A DNA stretch of 19,107 nt. It comes from an uncultured Bacteroides sp. (GTDB taxonomy: Bacteria > Bacteroidota > Bacteroidia > Bacteroidales > Bacteroidaceae). Both the position numbers and the translations under genes were made by a program. The notes under the pieces were generated by a model. It worked only from the letters and a program-made list of their open reading frames with translations, ran no database searches and had not been told where the DNA came from. Within the stretch, counting starts at the first letter, position 1; every line of letters starts with the position of its first letter. Below, one piece after another: positions 8,338 to 16,009 of the stretch. Where the stretch lies: positions 1 to 19,107 of the forward strand of contig CAAFUN010000008.1 in NCBI GenBank assembly GCA_900766195.1. Reading direction: 5' to 3'.

Positions 8338-10074
8338 ATGAAAAAACTATTATATATAATCCCAATTGTTGCTTTATTGATGATGATTGGATGTAAGGAT
8401 GAGGACAAAACAACAATTGTCGATCCTCCAGCGATATCATTCAATAATGAATCATTGTTGTATAGAGTTAAAGTAGGGAAGTCTATAACCATTGTTCCAA
8501 CTATAGAAAATGAAACGAATGATGCTATTTATCTTTGGAAAATTGATGGCAAAATAGTCAGTGAAAAAAGAGACTTTACTTATAATGCCGGAGATGAAGC
8601 GGAGATGAAGTACCTAACATTTGAAGTTATCACAGATTTTGGTTCAGATAGTAAAGAAATCTGTCTTGAGGTTGTTTCGTTACTTGCTCCTCAAATAACG
8701 ATGGGAATTCCTGAAGGCGGATATACCATAATGGTAGATGATGAGTTGAAACTTACAACGGAGATAACAAATGATAAAAATGCTATATATAAGTGGACGG
8801 TGAATGGACAGGAAAAAGCATCTTCAAAAGATTATTTGTTTTCATCGACTCAAGCAGGAATATATAAATTGGCTTTGACTGCAACCAATGAAGATGGATA
8901 TGATAAATTGGAATTTGACGTGAAGGTATGTTCTCCGGAAGAAATGCCTTTTATAGCTAAATTCGAAAAAACAATTTATAATATTTCGATTGGACGTACT
9001 GCTTTCATTCGTCCATATTGGATTGAAAATGCTTTTGGTGCTACTTATACCTGGATTGTAGATGGCGTAGGGATTACCAAGGTTCCGGAGTTCCCAAATC
9101 CAAGGATCGCTATGGCTGAATGTGTGAAATGTACTTTCCCTTATACGCCAACAACACAAGGAGAACACAAAGTTGAGTTGAAGGTGAAAAATAAGTATGG
9201 AACTTCATCATATAACTTTGTAGTAAATGTATGCCCACCCGAAGGTACATATAAAAGAGGTGTTTCAGGTAGCAAAGATTGTAATAATGTTTACGAATTT
9301 ACAGCCGCTCCTGGACAGTTTGTAAACGAGGGTTATACGGCATATACTGATGCAGATGCATGTGCATATGCAAAAAAACGAGTGACGGAAGGTGGTTATG
9401 TATCATTGGGAAGTTGGGGTGGTTATATCATTGTAGGATTTGATCATAGCATAACCAATGATGGCGACTACAACTTGCAAATACTAGGTAATGCTTTTAA
9501 AGGTTCATCAGAACCTGGTATCGTATGGGTTATGCAAGATGAAAATGGAGATGGATTGCCAAATGACACTTGGTACGAACTGAAAGGAAGTGATTATGAC
9601 ACAAGCATACAAGATTATGCAGTAACATATTACCGGCCAGATGGTACGCACCGACCGGTTGCATGGACTGATAATCTTGGTCAAAGCGGACAGGTTGATT
9701 ATTTGGGCTTTCATAAACAAGATTATTATTATCCTTTATGGATAAAACCTAACTCATATACGATTGTTGGTAGTCGGTTAGCTCATAAAACAGTTGAGAC
9801 ATCTCCGGGTTATTGGGCTAATGGAGAATTCGAATGGGGATATGCTGACAACTTCAGTCCAATAGACCGTTTGACTAGCGATGAAAATGCTAGTGCCGGT
9901 GTTATGGGTAATCATATGAAAATTAGCCATGCTGTACGTCATGATGGCAAACCTGCGAATTTGCAATATATAGACTTCGTAAAGGTACATACTGGATTGA
10001 ATATAAAGGCAGGGTGGCTAGGAGAAAATTCAACAGAAGTCTTTGGAGTTCAGGACTTCAACATGATAAAATAG
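8338..10074 (+). CDS. Surface lipoprotein with three Ig/PKD-like modules and a C-terminal binding-type domain
   Basis: This 578-aa lipoprotein starts 11 bp after the previous stop. The lipobox is MIGC (Cys19), followed by KDED, which fits the Bacteroides surface-export rule (K then two acidic residues). Three Ig/PKD-like modules lie at about 35-115, 118-198 and 204-298, each with a Y-x-W core (IYLWKIDG, IYKWTVNG, TYTWIVDG). The C-terminal part (about 300-578) is one domain, probably a beta-rich, jelly-roll-like fold, with VSLGSWGGYIIVGFDHSI and a calcium-loop-like DENGDGLPND at 401-410. Bacteroides B12 loci are known to encode further surface B12-binding lipoproteins such as BtuH; this gene is a candidate for that role, but I cannot assign it from sequence alone. 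The modules would act as a spacer lifting the C-domain off the membrane. Confidence 0.82.
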   Translation: MKKLLYIIPIVALLMMIGCKDEDKTTIVDPPAISFNNESLLYRVKVGKSITIVPTIENETNDAIYLWKIDGKIVSEKRDFTYNAGDEAEMKYLTFEVITDFGSDSKEICLEVVSLLAPQITMGIPEGGYTIMVDDELKLTTEITNDKNAIYKWTVNGQEKASSKDYLFSSTQAGIYKLALTATNEDGYDKLEFDVKVCSPEEMPFIAKFEKTIYNISIGRTAFIRPYWIENAFGATYTWIVDGVGITKVPEFPNPRIAMAECVKCTFPYTPTTQGEHKVELKVKNKYGTSSYNFVVNVCPPEGTYKRGVSGSKDCNNVYEFTAAPGQFVNEGYTAYTDADACAYAKKRVTEGGYVSLGSWGGYIIVGFDHSITNDGDYNLQILGNAFKGSSEPGIVWVMQDENGDGLPNDTWYELKGSDYDTSIQDYAVTYYRPDGTHRPVAWTDNLGQSGQVDYLGFHKQDYYYPLWIKPNSYTIVGSRLAHKTVETSPGYWANGEFEWGYADNFSPIDRLTSDENASAGVMGNHMKISHAVRHDGKPANLQYIDFVKVHTGLNIKAGWLGENSTEVFGVQDFNMIK

Positions 10075-10103
10075 TATAAAAGAATACCAAATTGATCGAA
10101 AGC

Positions 10104-10134
10104 TGATTGATATGTTATTGGAAGCTATCAATCA
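10104..10134 (+). other. First of two hairpins closing the uptake operon
   Basis: TGATTGATA (10104-10112) and TATCAATCA (10126-10134) form a perfect 9-bp stem with a 13-nt loop, 30 bp after the last lipoprotein stop codon. It stands directly before a much longer hairpin. It may help protect the transcript 3' end. Confidence 0.5.
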
Positions 10135-10136
10135 TT

Positions 10137-10190
10137 TGACATATATAAAGAAGGAGTGGTCGTATGACTACTCTTTCTTTATATATGTCA
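10137..10190 (+). terminator. Long stem-loop terminator of the btuB operon
   Basis: A 25-bp stem (10137-10161 with 10166-10190) around the 4-nt loop GTAT. All pairs are complementary, with two G-T pairs. The stem is AT-rich outside and G+C-richer near the loop. No T-run follows, so the 3' arm itself (CTCTTTCTTT) may supply the weak hybrid, or the structure acts as a 3'-end stabiliser or a block in both directions. Confidence 0.65.
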
Positions 10191-10444
10191 TGTAATGATA
10201 AAAGTATATATAGTGACTTTTTTAAATAAAAATGTTTCGTCTATGCTCAAATGCTAGCAAGTGTAACTACAAATGGACATAATCTAAATGACATTCGATT
10301 AAAAGAAAAATTAGAAAATATAAGAGAGCTTTGTTGTCAGATAATATAAATAATGTATTGACGAGAACGAATAAATGATATAAAGACTTTTCTATTGCCA
10401 GGCAAATGGTAAATAGAATGGGACAATGAGTGTTATCACAGTAA
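10191..10444. other. Non-coding remnant between the uptake operon and the receptor fragment
   Basis: No credible gene is seen. All frames are closed by frequent stops. A 32-codon frame at 10251-10349 and a short one ending near 10429 have no recognisable motif or start signal. Since a broken receptor 3' end follows at 10445, this may be decayed coding sequence of that receptor, but no clear homology is visible. Confidence 0.4.
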
Positions 10445-10600
10445 CATCGTACTACTGCCTATGAAATAGGTCTGGCTTGCAATAACATCTTCGGCAATAC
10501 ACAGTATGAACGGAAAAACATTACCGTTAATCAGGAGATATATACCATTAATAAACTTTGTCCTCGCGAACTACTCTGCAAGATAAGCTTCAATTTATAA
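10445..10600 (+). pseudogene. Broken duplicate of the TonB-dependent receptor 3' end
   Basis: A frame open from 10445 to TAA 10598-10600 encodes a receptor-type C-terminus with TAYEIGLACNNIFGN, then the same residues as the fragment at 1-106. NNIFGN followed by an aromatic strand is usual near the end of TonB-dependent receptor barrels. The frame is closed upstream by TAA 10442-10444 and TGA 10427-10429, with no start codon, so it cannot be expressed as a receptor. Compared with the left copy it has two changed residues (Arg to Cys, Val to Ile) and three silent changes. It is best read as a relic left by duplication or by insertion of the uptake operon. Confidence 0.7.
10495..10600 (+). repeat. 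Direct repeat, right copy
   Basis: This is the partner of 1-106 (101 of 106 bases identical, same orientation, 10494 bp apart). After the shared stop codon the two sequences diverge at once. The visible right copy extends further left, as in-frame receptor-like sequence to about 10445, but the corresponding part of the left copy is outside the window. Confidence 0.95.
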
Positions 10601-10632
10601 AATATAATCTCCATTTATCACTCCTTTATGCT

Positions 10633-10663
10633 TGTAAATTCCGAACTAATGGTGTAGGTTTGT
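10633..10663 (+). promoter_or_regulatory. Promoter of the cobQ-cobD-cbiB operon
   Basis: TTG at 10633-10635, a 20-bp spacer, then TAGGTTTG at 10656-10663: a full match to the Bacteroides -33/-7 consensus. Transcription should start near 10669-10671, leaving a leader of only about 33 nt. That is far too short for a cobalamin riboswitch. The leader starts with a small GC-rich hairpin, CCGC-GGTT-GCGG (10677-10688). Confidence 0.75.
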
Positions 10664-10702
10664 ACTTAAAAGTAGCCGCGGTTGCGGTCAATTAAGTAAA
10701 GC

Positions 10703-12307
10703 ATGAACAATTCTGAATCATTACACCCTTTAATGTTTGTTGGCACAGGTAGCGATGTAGGCAAGAGCATAATTGCTGCAGCATTCTGTCGCATCTTTAA
10801 GCAGGATGGATTTCATCCTGCACCATTCAAGGCCCAGAACATGGCGCTCAACTCTTATGCCACTCCAGAAGGATTGGAGATAGGACGCGCACAAGCTGTG
10901 CAGGCAGAGGCAGCGGGGGTACCTTGCCACACGGACATGAACCCGTTGCTCTTAAAGCCTTCTTCCGATCATACTTCGCAAGTGGTGCTCAATGGGCGCC
11001 CTATTGGTAACCGTAATGCTTATGATTTCTTCCGTCGTGATAGAGTGGTGACACCTGAAGGTAGGAGTGGCGATAGAAACAGATTGGAGAATGATCTGCA
11101 GAGCGAATCGCCGTTAAAGAAAGATATAGATTTTCGTAGAGAGGTTTGTGCGGCTTACGATCGGCTTGCTGTACGATACAATCCCATTGTGATGGAAGGG
11201 GCGGGGAGTATTTCAGAGATTAATCTGCGCGATTCCGATTTGGTGAATCTGCCAATGGCAATGCATGCCGGAGCAGATGCTATTCTTGTGGGCGATATCG
11301 ACCGTGGGGGTGTGTTTGCCAGTGTGTACGGTTCCATTATGTTGCTACGTCCAGAGGAACGTAAACTGATCAAAGGGATTCTTATCAACAAGTTTCGTGG
11401 GGATATCCGCTTGTTTGAGGGAGGAGTGAAGATGCTCGAAGAGCTTTGCGGAATACCGGTATTGGGGGTGGTTCCTTATTACAGAGATATCTATATTGAA
11501 GAGGAAGACTCTTTGGCATTGGAAAGCAAGTCGATGCAAGCGGAAAGAGGGATGGTAAATGTGGCTGTGGTCTTGTTGAGGCACCTTAGTAATTTTACCG
11601 ATTTTAATGTGCTGGAGCGTGATCCGCGCGTGCATTTATTCTACACCAACAATACGGAGGAATTGGCTAAGGCTGATGTGATTATACTACCCGGTTCGAA
11701 GAGTACGCTGGATGATCTACTTGATCTTCGGCGTAACGGAGTGGCTCAAGCCATTGTGAGGGCGCATCGCGAAGGCACTACTATATTGGGCATTTGCGGA
11801 GGCTATCAGATGTTAGGTATGGAGGTATGTGATCCTGATGGCGTGGAAGGTGAGATTGAACGTCTTCCGGGATTGGGATTGCTTCCCGTCACCACCCGCA
11901 TGACAGGAGAGAAGACTACCAAACAGGTGCGCTTTGTAACAAACAGACCGGAAGATACGTCTTTCAAACAGGAGGAAGAAGATTATTCCTGTGAGGGTTA
12001 CGAGATACACATGGGTGTAACTGAACCTGTGGAAGGTGTTTCTGGGCATCCGTTGAACAAGCTGTCAGATGGACGGATGGATGGATTCAGGGTGAATGCT
12101 ACGTGTATGGGGACTTATGTTCATGGTATTTTGGATAATCCGTCGTTCATCGATCAACTGTTGAAACCCTTTGCGGACAAACTTTCCGAAGTGGGAAGCT
12201 TTGATCATAAGAACTTTAAAGAAGAACAATATAATAAGTTGGCAAACCATGTACGTAGTCATGTAAACATGCCTCTTATCTATAAAATACTTACTGCACA
12301 TGATTGA
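10703..12307 (+). CDS. cobQ: Cobyric acid synthase (glutamine-dependent)
   Basis: CobQ (CbiP) amidates four side chains of adenosylcobyrinic acid a,c-diamide, using glutamine and ATP, to give adenosylcobyric acid in the cytoplasm. The 534-aa product has the two expected domains. The N-terminal dethiobiotin-synthetase-like ATPase has the P-loop VGTGSDVGKS (13-22), KAQNMALNSYATPEG (43-57), and EGAGSISEINLRDSD (165-179). The C-terminal class I glutamine amidotransferase has the nucleophile Cys365 in ILGICGGYQMLG and His474 in YVHGILDN. Residues of about 114-142 form a hydrophilic insertion relative to the compact family form. ATG 10703 is the first start after the promoter. It is the first gene of a three-gene operon and overlaps cobD by 8 bp. 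Confidence 0.96.
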   Translation: MNNSESLHPLMFVGTGSDVGKSIIAAAFCRIFKQDGFHPAPFKAQNMALNSYATPEGLEIGRAQAVQAEAAGVPCHTDMNPLLLKPSSDHTSQVVLNGRPIGNRNAYDFFRRDRVVTPEGRSGDRNRLENDLQSESPLKKDIDFRREVCAAYDRLAVRYNPIVMEGAGSISEINLRDSDLVNLPMAMHAGADAILVGDIDRGGVFASVYGSIMLLRPEERKLIKGILINKFRGDIRLFEGGVKMLEELCGIPVLGVVPYYRDIYIEEEDSLALESKSMQAERGMVNVAVVLLRHLSNFTDFNVLERDPRVHLFYTNNTEELAKADVIILPGSKSTLDDLLDLRRNGVAQAIVRAHREGTTILGICGGYQMLGMEVCDPDGVEGEIERLPGLGLLPVTTRMTGEKTTKQVRFVTNRPEDTSFKQEEEDYSCEGYEIHMGVTEPVEGVSGHPLNKLSDGRMDGFRVNATCMGTYVHGILDNPSFIDQLLKPFADKLSEVGSFDHKNFKEEQYNKLANHVRSHVNMPLIYKILTAHD

Positions 12308-13475
12308 AGGACACGGTGACGACTCTTATAAATACAAGCATCCGATAACGGTAGACTTTAGTTCGAACATTTACCACGGTCTGGACCTGTCGGGGTTGAG
12401 AGCGCATCTGTGCCAATGCATCAATGATGCTTCTTCCGGTAAGGCGGGAGATGTGCTTTCTTCTTATCCCGAACCGGAGCCTTATACACTTGAAACGGAG
12501 CTTGCCGCACAGTTGCATTTGCATCCCGGCAATGTTTGCGTGACGAATGGAGCCACCGAGGCTATTTATCTTATTGCGCAGACTTTTGCAGGTACTTGCT
12601 CGGCCATTCTTCAGCCCACTTTTAGCGAATATGCTGATGCTTGTCGGATGAATGGACACCAAGTGAATTCCATTTACAGTTTTCCGGTTTCTCCTTTTTC
12701 TAATGAAACGGAGAAGAGAGAGGGGGATGTTTTGCCGGATGAGGTAAGGATGCTGTGGTTATGCAATCCTAATAATCCCACGGGTAGGGTCTATGAACGT
12801 CAATTTTTGCTTGACTGCATCCTAGCTTATCCGCACGTTTGTTTTGTCATTGACCAGTCTTATGAAGACTTTACTCTTTGTCCTGTACTGACTGCCGAAG
12901 AGGCGGCTGCATATCCCAATGTGCTGTTGCTGCATTCTATGACAAAACGGTATGCCATTCCGGGGCTACGTTTGGGATACATCACCGGAAATAAAGATTT
13001 GCTCAATAGGTTGAGAACGCATCGTATGCCTTGGTCGGTTAACGGATTAGCTATTGCAGCCGGACTATATCTTTGTGGCAATACTCCTAAAAGTATTGGA
13101 CTTTCTGTTGCTTCGTCAGATACTATCACAACTGATGAGAATGAGACTATAAAATCTAATGTTGAGGTAGATACCGATTTACTGAAACTGAATATAGACG
13201 TTCTTTTGCAGGAAACGGCTCGCTTACACCATTCTCTGCAACAATTGGGAGGACTGGATGTGTGGGATACGGACACGCATATTATACTTTTGCGCCTGCG
13301 GTATGGGAAAGCTTCTGCATTGAAAGATTATCTGGTGGAACAACACGGCATACTGATTCGTGATGCTTCTAACTTTGAGGGACTGGATGAACATTTCTTT
13401 CGTATTGCCACCCAAAGCCCTGAAAACAATGACCGCTTGGTGCAAGCCATCGGACAATGGATGAACGAAACATAA
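12300..13475 (+). CDS. cobD: L-threonine-O-3-phosphate decarboxylase (PLP enzyme)
   Basis: This enzyme decarboxylates L-threonine phosphate to (R)-1-amino-2-propanol phosphate, the linker between the corrin ring and the nucleotide loop. The 391-aa product is a fold-type I PLP enzyme of the aminotransferase I/II family. Visible features are VTNGATEAIYL (81-91), CNPNNPTG (155-162), the Asp185 region VIDQSYEDF, and the Schiff-base Lys216 in SMTKRYAIPGLRLGY. The closest wider relative is histidinol-phosphate aminotransferase, but the setting between cobQ and cbiB decides for CobD. A Ser/Thr/Glu/Asp-rich stretch near residues 265-290 looks like an inserted loop. Its start lies inside the end of cobQ (8-bp overlap), pointing to translational coupling. 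Confidence 0.92.
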   Translation: MIEGHGDDSYKYKHPITVDFSSNIYHGLDLSGLRAHLCQCINDASSGKAGDVLSSYPEPEPYTLETELAAQLHLHPGNVCVTNGATEAIYLIAQTFAGTCSAILQPTFSEYADACRMNGHQVNSIYSFPVSPFSNETEKREGDVLPDEVRMLWLCNPNNPTGRVYERQFLLDCILAYPHVCFVIDQSYEDFTLCPVLTAEEAAAYPNVLLLHSMTKRYAIPGLRLGYITGNKDLLNRLRTHRMPWSVNGLAIAAGLYLCGNTPKSIGLSVASSDTITTDENETIKSNVEVDTDLLKLNIDVLLQETARLHHSLQQLGGLDVWDTDTHIILLRLRYGKASALKDYLVEQHGILIRDASNFEGLDEHFFRIATQSPENNDRLVQAIGQWMNET

Positions 13476-13516
13476 ACAAGTTGAGATAGACAGAGATAAA
13501 ACTATATTTTACGTGT

Positions 13517-14596
13517 ATGGAAAAAATACTCATTATCATTGGCATAGCACTCAGCGTTAATCTTCCTCTGCTTGCGGCCTGGCTGTTAGATCGCTGGTTG
13601 GGCGATCCGGTGTGGTTGCCACATCCGGTTGTGGCATTCGGTAAATTGATAGCTTTCTTCGAACGTCATTTAAACAGAGGAAAGGGAAAAGTGTTGAAAG
13701 GTACTTTGATGACACTGGTGCTGGTGCTTGGAGCCTATTGCTTTATCTTGTTGATTTCACATTGGGCAAAGATTTTATCGCTTGATCTTCTGATTGTTGT
13801 ACAGATAGTTGTCTTGTTCTTCTGTTTGGCGGGAACGACTCTAATACGCGAAGTGCGTAAGGTATTCAAAGCTGTAGATCGTTCTTTGGAGGAGGGACGG
13901 GCACAGGTGGCATGCATTGTAGGTCGGGATACATCGACTCTTTCTGCTCAGGAAGTGCGTACTGCCGCTCTTGAAACTTTAGCGGAGAACCTGAGCGATG
14001 GGGTGATAGCCCCTCTGTTTTGGTATATGATTCTGGGTATTCCGGGTATATTTGCTTACAAAATGGTTAATACACTCGATTCGATGATTGGTTATAAGAA
14101 TGAACGCTACGGAGAGTTTGGACGTTTTGCGGCACGCTTGGATGATGTAGCCAACTATCTTCCGGCTCGAATTACTGCTTTCCTTATGATTGTTTCCTAC
14201 TCTTCCGGACTATGGAAGAGGATTATACAAACGAAATCTCATTTCATTGGCACCCAAGAGTCTGATACATCGCAGGAGTTTTCAGACCGTGTTGCAGTAG
14301 CACCGGTGCGGCATAGCTTTTCCGAACTGTTGGCTTTTGTGGACAAGTATGGAAAGCAACATGCCAGTCCTAACTCGGGTTATCCGGAAGCTGCACTGGC
14401 CGGCATGCTCGATTGTCGTTTTGGTGGTACGCATCATTACTTTGGTAAAGAAGTCCATAAACCTCATATTGGCAATAACGATCGTTTGTTAAGTACCACA
14501 GATATGAAATTTGCAGTACGCATTAATCGGCGTTCCGAAGATATCATGATTATTGTGGTGATGATGACCACCGCTTTACTTTCGCACGGAGTATAA
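13517..14596 (+). CDS. cbiB: Adenosylcobinamide-phosphate synthase (membrane protein)
   Basis: CbiB joins aminopropanol phosphate, made by the preceding gene, to adenosylcobyric acid. The product (359 aa) is an integral membrane protein. Family motifs are LLDRWLGDPVWLPHPVVAFG (23-42), RTAALETLAENLSDGVIAPLFW (written here in part: 148-169), MVNTLDSMIGYKNERYGEFG (183-202) and NSGYPEAALAGML (286-298). Hydrophobic segments occur near 5-23, 62-80, 90-108, 165-182, 218-232 and 342-355. At about 236-270 there is a hydrophilic stretch (FIGTQESDTSQEFSD) that makes the protein longer than typical CbiB. It lies 41 bp after cobD in the same operon. Its stop is only 9 bp from the stop of the convergent cobC. 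In other naming schemes this gene is called cobD. Confidence 0.95.
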   Translation: MEKILIIIGIALSVNLPLLAAWLLDRWLGDPVWLPHPVVAFGKLIAFFERHLNRGKGKVLKGTLMTLVLVLGAYCFILLISHWAKILSLDLLIVVQIVVLFFCLAGTTLIREVRKVFKAVDRSLEEGRAQVACIVGRDTSTLSAQEVRTAALETLAENLSDGVIAPLFWYMILGIPGIFAYKMVNTLDSMIGYKNERYGEFGRFAARLDDVANYLPARITAFLMIVSYSSGLWKRIIQTKSHFIGTQESDTSQEFSDRVAVAPVRHSFSELLAFVDKYGKQHASPNSGYPEAALAGMLDCRFGGTHHYFGKEVHKPHIGNNDRLLSTTDMKFAVRINRRSEDIMIIVVMMTTALLSHGV

Positions 14597-14605
14597 TCTA
14601 GCTTG

Positions 14606-15148
14606 TTAAATATTGATACGGACAATACCTCCGTAGGGTGTCACTGCGCTAAGACCTTTCTCCGGTGTTAGTACACCGGCATAGACTTGGGCACAGATTA
14701 AAACACCACCGTGCGCAAATATAACTACTTTTTCGTGATTCTGCTGTTTCAACTCTTCCAGAAACTCACTGACCCGCTTATGTAATATGGCGTAAGACTC
14801 CCCTCCAGTGGCTGCTACGTTCAGGTAATCTGCATACCATTCTTCTAATCTTGGATCGTCAATTTTATCATATTCTTGCATCTCCCATTTACCAAGATTA
14901 ATTTCTTTCAGTCGATCGTCACGCTTAGCGTCAGGATATCTACAATAGGCAGCAAGTCTTGTGCAGCGGGTTAGCGGACTGGTATATATGCAGTCAGGGT
15001 CTTTTCCTTCTGTCAAGATTTGCTGTAGTTTGGCAGAAGTGACGGCTGCTTCCTGCTCAAAAGTATCACGCAGAGGAACATCTGTTTGTCCGTAGCATAC
15101 TCCCGACAGAACGTCTACCGAAGTGTGTCTGATAAGTATTATTTCCAT
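14606..15148 (-). CDS. cobC: Alpha-ribazole phosphatase (histidine phosphatase family)
   Basis: CobC removes the 5'-phosphate in the last steps of cobalamin synthesis, from alpha-ribazole phosphate or adenosylcobalamin phosphate. The 180-aa product is a branch-1 histidine phosphatase: the phosphate-accepting His8 is in LIRHTSVD, the acid region is EINLGKWE (83-90), and the second His lies in IFAHGGV. CYGQTDVPL after the RHT motif is typical of this family. It is the last gene of the cobU-cobT-cobS-cobC operon. Its ATG follows the cobS TAA without a gap, so the two are probably coupled in translation. Confidence 0.9.
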   Translation of the reverse strand: MEIILIRHTSVDVLSGVCYGQTDVPLRDTFEQEAAVTSAKLQQILTEGKDPDCIYTSPLTRCTRLAAYCRYPDAKRDDRLKEINLGKWEMQEYDKIDDPRLEEWYADYLNVAATGGESYAILHKRVSEFLEELKQQNHEKVVIFAHGGVLICAQVYAGVLTPEKGLSAVTPYGGIVRINI

Positions 15149-15910
15149 TTATAAGCTATTTGATATGAAATTGTGGTATATAATGACAGCTCCCAAATAG
15201 AATGAGAGTTCGCAAAGAAGAAATGTAGCTCCGCAACAATCTCCCGTATAACCTTGTAATCGTTTCTTGATGAACAAGTATAACCCGATAAATGTCAGTA
15301 CTGGAAAAAGACAGGCAAGCCACAAGGATGGCGGAAGAAGCAGTGCGACAGGAAGTGCACCGCCAAGAAAGTCAATCAGTATTTCTTTCATCGTCATCCT
15401 ATCGTAAATCACTTTAGCCTTACTTTCTTCTTCTTTTCGCGCATAGGGCAGGAGATTAATGAGATGTGATGCGGAGAATTTAGACCAGCTATCTCCGCTG
15501 ATGATCAAAGCACATAATATAGGAAGAGGAAGCTCTAAAGGGAGCATCCACAATAGTAGGAAATAAAGGATAAGTCCGATGACACCATAACTTCCAATAT
15601 GAGAGTCTTTCATAATGGCAAGAGTACGTTCACGCGTGGTTCCTCCACCAAAGGCATCAAAGCAATCGGCCAGTCCGTCTTCGTGTAAGCATCCGGTGAC
15701 AAGCAAACGGGAAGCGATGGCAAGCATCCATGCTACGGTTAGAGGAAGGAATTGTGCAGTCAGCCACAAAACACCCGCCATAATACCTCCGGTGAGCCAA
15801 CCGGACAGAGGCCAGTATGGAACAATCCTTTTAAAATACTCACTCGGTACCTGGTGAATGCGCCAAAAGGGTAAGCGGGTGAAGAATATGAGTGCTGCAA
15901 GTATCCTCAT
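15149..15910 (-). CDS. cobS: Adenosylcobinamide-GDP ribazoletransferase (cobalamin synthase)
   Basis: CobS joins adenosylcobinamide-GDP (from CobU) with alpha-ribazole or its phosphate (from CobT) to give adenosylcobalamin or its phosphate, at the inner membrane. The 253-aa protein is strongly hydrophobic with several membrane segments. It carries the family's metal-binding signature HEDGLADCFDAFGGG (76-90, acidic residues 78, 82 and 85), followed by KDSHIGSYGVIGL. Length is normal for the family. It lies 98 bp after cobT; that gap shows no clear promoter or terminator, so it is taken as part of the cobU operon. Confidence 0.95.
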   Translation of the reverse strand: MRILAALIFFTRLPFWRIHQVPSEYFKRIVPYWPLSGWLTGGIMAGVLWLTAQFLPLTVAWMLAIASRLLVTGCLHEDGLADCFDAFGGGTTRERTLAIMKDSHIGSYGVIGLILYFLLLWMLPLELPLPILCALIISGDSWSKFSASHLINLLPYARKEEESKAKVIYDRMTMKEILIDFLGGALPVALLLPPSLWLACLFPVLTFIGLYLFIKKRLQGYTGDCCGATFLLCELSFYLGAVIIYHNFISNSL

Positions 15911-16009
15911 GCGTTTCTATTAATCATTTAAATTGTATGCATTGCTGCATTAAAATCATGTCCTAGTACGGTATAAAAAGTACACCCTAAATAGACGTGT
16001 TTTTTTGCA
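15911..16009 (-). other. Gap between cobT and cobS
   Basis: This 99-bp gap is long for an otherwise tight operon. Read on the - strand, it has no match to TAnnTTTG; the nearest is TACTTTTT. A weak GTAC...GTAC dyad lies at about 15967-15984. I see no convincing regulatory element. Confidence 0.3.

Noticed and set aside
10251..10349. Possible small gene of 32 codons after the uptake operon
   Set aside because: No ribosome-binding signal, promoter or recognisable motif, and it lies in a stretch with stops in all frames.
12860..13276. 138-codon frame on the - strand within cobD
   Set aside because: Antisense shadow of a clearly conserved PLP enzyme.
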